A stretch of DNA of 64,000 bases from positions 62,001 through 126,000 of the forward strand of contig NZ_JOIJ01000004.1 in assembly GCF_000719975.1 (NCBI RefSeq), read 5' to 3'. Origin of the DNA: Prauserella rugosa (lineage in GTDB: Bacteria > Actinomycetota > Actinomycetes > Mycobacteriales > Pseudonocardiaceae). Shown piece after piece: positions 61,217 through 64,000 of the stretch. Within the stretch, counting starts at the first letter, position 1. Each line of letters starts with the position of its first letter. The notes below the pieces were generated by a model. The model made no database searches and had not been told where the DNA came from. It saw only the letters and a list, made by a program, of their open reading frames with translations. A program made the position numbers and the translations under genes.

Positions 61217-61978
61217 TCAGTGGGCCTGGAAGTCGTAGAAGCCGCGGCTGCCGGCACCCGTGTTGTAGGCACCGGAGCCACCGCCGTTGTAGCCGCCCGT
61301 GGCCGTGCCACGCAGGTGGTTGCGGCCGGAGTCGACGGTGCGGAGCGTGGTGGACAGCAGCTCGGAGAACTCGGCGAGCTTGCCGTCGACGTAGGCGTCG
61401 CAGTCGCCGCGCTGCTTGTCGGCCTCGGCGTGCGCCTCGTCGACGATGCGCGCCGCCTCGCCGTGCGCGGCCTGCACGACCTCGGTCTGCGCGACCAGCC
61501 GGGCCTGCTCGGCGCGGCCCTCCTCGACGGACCGGTCGTAGGCGTCGCGACCGGCCTGGATCATGCGCTCGGATTCGGCTCGCGCGCGTTCGGTGAGGTC
61601 GTGGTACTCGGCCTGTCCGGCGGACACGGTGCGCTCGGCCTCGGCCTGCGCGTCGGCGACGAGCTGTTCGGCGCGCGCCCTGGCCTCGGCGACGAGGCGT
61701 TCGGCCTCGGCGTTGGCCTCCGACACGGTCCGTTCGGCCTGCTCGTTCGCGTTCGAGATGGTCGTGTCGGCCTCGGTGCGCGCGGTCTGCACGATCTCGT
61801 CGCGCTTGTCGAGCACGTCCTGGGCGTCGTCGACCTCGGTGGGCAACGCTTCGCGGATGTCGTCGAGCAGTTCGAGGGTGTCCCCGCGCGGCACCACGCA
61901 ACTCGAGGTCATCGGGACACCCCGCGCCTCTTCGACGATCGTGACGAGCTCGTCGAGCGCCTCGAACACCCGGTACAC
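61217..61978 (-). CDS. sepIVA: SepIVA-like DivIVA-domain coiled-coil protein
   Basis: A 253-aa DivIVA-like protein by position and architecture equivalent to mycobacterial SepIVA, a septum and peptidoglycan factor. GTG 61978 (MYRVFEALDELVTIVEEARG) has GAGGGAG upstream. After PMTSSCVVPRGDTLELLDDI comes a ~130-residue coiled coil with repeated Ala/Glu heptads (VSEANAEAERLVAEARARAE). The Gly/Asn-rich tail ends in GGYNGGGSGAYNTGAGSR. The neighbour order sepIVA-DUF177-rpmF-rnc matches Mycobacterium. Confidence 0.9.
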   Translation of the reverse strand: MYRVFEALDELVTIVEEARGVPMTSSCVVPRGDTLELLDDIREALPTEVDDAQDVLDKRDEIVQTARTEADTTISNANEQAERTVSEANAEAERLVAEARARAEQLVADAQAEAERTVSAGQAEYHDLTERARAESERMIQAGRDAYDRSVEEGRAEQARLVAQTEVVQAAHGEAARIVDEAHAEADKQRGDCDAYVDGKLAEFSELLSTTLRTVDSGRNHLRGTATGGYNGGGSGAYNTGAGSRGFYDFQAH

Positions 61979-62134
61979 GGCAACTCCCTCAAAAACCCGA
62001 TCGTGGCCACCACCAGTGTGCCGGTCCGGCGGCGACTTTTCGGTGACCGAAGCCCGGTCGGGCGTGTCAAGCCGCCAACCAGGCAAGCGCGGACCCTCGG
62101 CCGAGCGAGGTGACGTTGCGCCCGCTACGCGCCG

Positions 62135-62617
62135 TCAGTCCCGCTCGGCGAGCTTGGCCAGGAGCCGCTCGTGGACGTACGGCGGGACCATGTCCTTCAC
62201 GTCGCCGCCGTAGGTCGCGACCTCCTTGACCAGCGAGCTGGACAGGAAGCTGTAGGCCGGGTTGTTCGACATCAGCAGCGTCTCGACACCCGAGATCTCC
62301 CGGTTCATCTGCGCCATCTGCAGCTCGTAGTCGAAGTCGCTGACCGAGCGCAGGCCTTTGACGATCGACTGGATGCCCTGCTCCTTGCAGTAGTCGGTGA
62401 GCAGGCCGTGCCACGAGTCGACGCGGACGTTGCTGAGGCCCTTCGTCGACTCCCGCAGCAGGTCGAGGCGCTCATCGATGGTGAACATGCCCCGCTTGCT
62501 CTTGTTGATCAGAACCGCGACGACGACCTCGTCGAAGAGGTGCGAGGCCCGCTCGATCACGTCAAGATGCCCGTTGGTCGCCGGGTCGTAGGAACCGGGA
62601 CATACCGCTCGCCGCAT
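62135..62617 (-). CDS. coaD: Phosphopantetheine adenylyltransferase
   Basis: Penultimate CoA-biosynthesis enzyme, 160 aa. It begins MRRAVCPGSYDPATNGHLDV with the (T/H)xGH-like nucleotide site. VVAVLINKSKRGMFTIDERL, VKGLRSVSDFDYELQMAQMN and SNNPAYSFLSSSLVKEVATY follow, ending in VHERLLAKLAERD. ATG 62617 fits family length; an upstream in-frame stretch is rejected. It follows rsmD by 10 bases, the usual rsmD-coaD pair. Confidence 0.96.
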   Translation of the reverse strand: MRRAVCPGSYDPATNGHLDVIERASHLFDEVVVAVLINKSKRGMFTIDERLDLLRESTKGLSNVRVDSWHGLLTDYCKEQGIQSIVKGLRSVSDFDYELQMAQMNREISGVETLLMSNNPAYSFLSSSLVKEVATYGGDVKDMVPPYVHERLLAKLAERD

Positions 62618-62627
62618 GCGCGCAACC

Positions 62628-63209
62628 CTAACGGGACTGCTCGCCCTCGCCGGTCCGGCCCACACGCTCGCCCCAGTACAGGGCCGTGTCGCCGTACTTC
62701 TTGGTGCGGAACGACTCGAGCCCCTCGGGCCACGCCGGTTCACCGTCGCGCACCGACCGCTCGACGACCACCAGCGCGTCCTCGGCCAACCAGCCGCCCT
62801 CCACGAGGTCGGTCAGCATGCCGGTGAGCGTGTCGCCGGCGAGCTTGTACGGCGGGTCGACGAGCACCACGTCGTAGGCGCTCGCGCTCCCTTCGGCGAC
62901 CACCGACTCCACCTTGCCCTGCCGCACCCTGCCGCCGAGACCGACCGTCTCGACGTTGGCGCGCAGCACGTCGACGGCGCGGCGCTCCGACTCCACGAAC
63001 AGCACGTCGGCCGCGCCGCGGGACAGGGCCTCCAGGCCGAGTGCTCCCGATCCGGCGTACAGGTCGAGCACCCGGGCCTCGTCGAGGTCACCGGCGGTCT
63101 CGAGCGCGTTGAACAGCGCCTCGCGGACCCGCTCCGACGTCGGGCGGGTGGTCCGTGGAGGAACACGCAGCGTCCGCCCGCCCGCACGGCCCGACACGAT
63201 CCTGGTCAC
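62628..63209 (-). CDS. rsmD: 16S rRNA (guanine966-N2)-methyltransferase RsmD
   Basis: SAM-dependent methyltransferase modifying G966 of 16S rRNA. The 193-aa protein has IVSGRAGGRTLRVPP at the N-terminus, TRPTSERVREALFNAL, SAM motif DLYAGSGALGLEALSRGA and catalytic DPPYKLAGDTLTGM (N/DPPY). The GTG at 63209 (MTRIVSGRAGG) matches the family; the frame is open further upstream without homology. Head of the rsmD-coaD operon. Confidence 0.95.
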   Translation of the reverse strand: MTRIVSGRAGGRTLRVPPRTTRPTSERVREALFNALETAGDLDEARVLDLYAGSGALGLEALSRGAADVLFVESERRAVDVLRANVETVGLGGRVRQGKVESVVAEGSASAYDVVLVDPPYKLAGDTLTGMLTDLVEGGWLAEDALVVVERSVRDGEPAWPEGLESFRTKKYGDTALYWGERVGRTGEGEQSR

Positions 63210-63330
63210 AGCCTCATCGTAGAAACCGTGGCGAGTGTGACTCTTGGCCGGACCTCGTGATGCCGTCGCGCGGATTCGCGTATTGTCGTTCTTCCCCTTC
63301 CCCGGCGACTTTGCACCCAGGAGCGCGTCA

Positions 63331-64000
63331 GTGTCGGAACCTCGGGTCAGACGGGCCGAGATCGCCATCGAGCAGTCCCACGTGGACCGGGTCTACACCC
63401 GGCTCGCCGAGCTCCGCAGGCAGGCCGAGGACATGCGCGCGAAGGGCTACGAGATCGGCCACGGCGCTCAGCGTGAGGCCGTCTTCGAGCAGGCGTCGAT
63501 GCTGTTCGAGCGCGACATGATGGTGTTCCACGCCAACCAGACGCTGCAGTCGCTCGACGCCGAGTACGAGGGGCTGGTGTTCGGCAGGCTGGACCACACC
63601 ACGGCCGAACCGGTCTACGTCGGCAGGCTCGGCATCCGCGACGCCGACTTCGAGAACCTGGTCACCGACTGGCGCGCGCCGGCCGCGGCGCCGTTCTACC
63701 AGGCCACGGCCGAGGAGCCGATGGACGTCGTGCGGCGCAGGGTGATCCGCTGCTCCGGACAGCAGGTGCTCGACGTCGACGACGACGTGCTCATGCCCGA
63801 GTCGGTGCCGGACGGCATGCCCGTGGTCGGCGAGGGCGCGCTCATGGCGGCGCTCGGCAGGGCGCGCGGCGATCGGATGCGCGACATCGTCGCGACGATC
63901 CAGAAGGAGCAGGACGAGGTCATCCGCGCGCCCTGGCGCGGGGTCACCGAGATCACCGGCGGTCCGGGGACCGGCAAGACGGCGGTGGCGCTGCACCGCG
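63331..64000 (+). CDS. HelR/UvrD-like ATPase (3' end cut by window edge)
   Basis: N-terminal 223 residues of a large AAA/UvrD-superfamily motor. A coiled-coil-prone region (DRVYTRLAELRRQAEDMRAK) is followed by a beta-rich stretch (VGRLGIRDADFENLVTDWRA, PAAAPFYQAT), then Walker A in ITGGPGTGKTAVALHR. This N-terminal layout fits the HelD/HelR family, RNA polymerase recycling factors with rifamycin protection in some actinobacteria, but the defining C-terminal part is missing. GTG 63331 has CAGGAG upstream. Divergent from rsmD. Confidence 0.8.
   Translation, partial: MSEPRVRRAEIAIEQSHVDRVYTRLAELRRQAEDMRAKGYEIGHGAQREAVFEQASMLFERDMMVFHANQTLQSLDAEYEGLVFGRLDHTTAEPVYVGRLGIRDADFENLVTDWRAPAAAPFYQATAEEPMDVVRRRVIRCSGQQVLDVDDDVLMPESVPDGMPVVGEGALMAALGRARGDRMRDIVATIQKEQDEVIRAPWRGVTEITGGPGTGKTAVALHR

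Overview
The window is high-GC chromosomal DNA from an actinobacterium, most likely of the Pseudonocardiaceae (Saccharomonospora/Amycolatopsis-like). I infer this from codon usage, abundant GTG starts, translationally coupled ATGA/GTGA overlaps, actinobacterial markers (SepIVA-like DivIVA protein, DUF2469, DUF4333 lipoprotein, YbaB/T7SS-type genes, UdgX, HelR-like ATPase) and gene order resembling the mycobacterial rnc-DUF177-sepIVA and rplS-lepB-rnhB-DUF2469-yraN-comM-dprA blocks. No rRNA, tRNA, insertion sequence, prophage or CRISPR array was found.

Region 1 (1-9.6 kb, minus strand) is a housekeeping block: rpsP-khpA-rimM-trmD, rplS, lepB, rnhB, a DUF2469 gene, yraN-comM-dprA, and a xerC-type recombinase cut by the left edge. 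Two perfect DnaA-box words lie upstream of yraN. Region 2 (9.6-20 kb) carries a TSUP permease, a CPBP protease, an amidohydrolase and ffh, then glnD-glnB-amtB with a possible GlnR site. A 23S rRNA methyltransferase-like gene coupled to a FhuF-like Fe-S protein follows.

Region 3 (20-43.4 kb) is the most coherent part, a purine-degradation island. It encodes xanthine dehydrogenase (three subunits) with a guanine/8-oxoguanine-type deaminase, a purine permease, uricase, HIU hydrolase, OHCU decarboxylase, allantoinase and allantoicase. Hydroxypyruvate isomerase and malate synthase would dispose of glyoxylate. Its regulators are XRE-cupin, PucR-like and IclR/AllR-like proteins and possibly an MTH1187-HTH fusion. 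Promoters and operators are legible at uraD (apparently leaderless) and between aceB and iclR. The island also holds UdgX, a frameshifted alpha/beta hydrolase beside a TetR regulator, a COG3044 ATPase, pxpA, and a DUF6986 aldolase-like gene coupled to aceB. Between pxpA and the DUF6986 gene lies a 21-bp-periodic array of CCGCAACACG words, in opposite orientations on either side of a perfect hairpin.

Region 4 (43.4-48.8 kb) is an accessory cassette that looks type VII secretion-related. It has a helical protein, a Gly/Ala-rich putative secreted protein, two paralogous LpqN-like proteins (one a lipoprotein), a membrane protein and a YbaB-family protein, followed by a tandem-DUF4333 lipoprotein. 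Region 5 (48.9-64 kb) returns to core functions: ftsY, anmK with an SSS symporter and a strong terminator, smc, acylphosphatase, a Pro/Ser/Thr-rich anchored protein, mutM-rnc-rpmF-DUF177, a repeat-filled intergenic gap, sepIVA, coaD, rsmD, and the start of a HelR/UvrD-like ATPase cut by the right edge.
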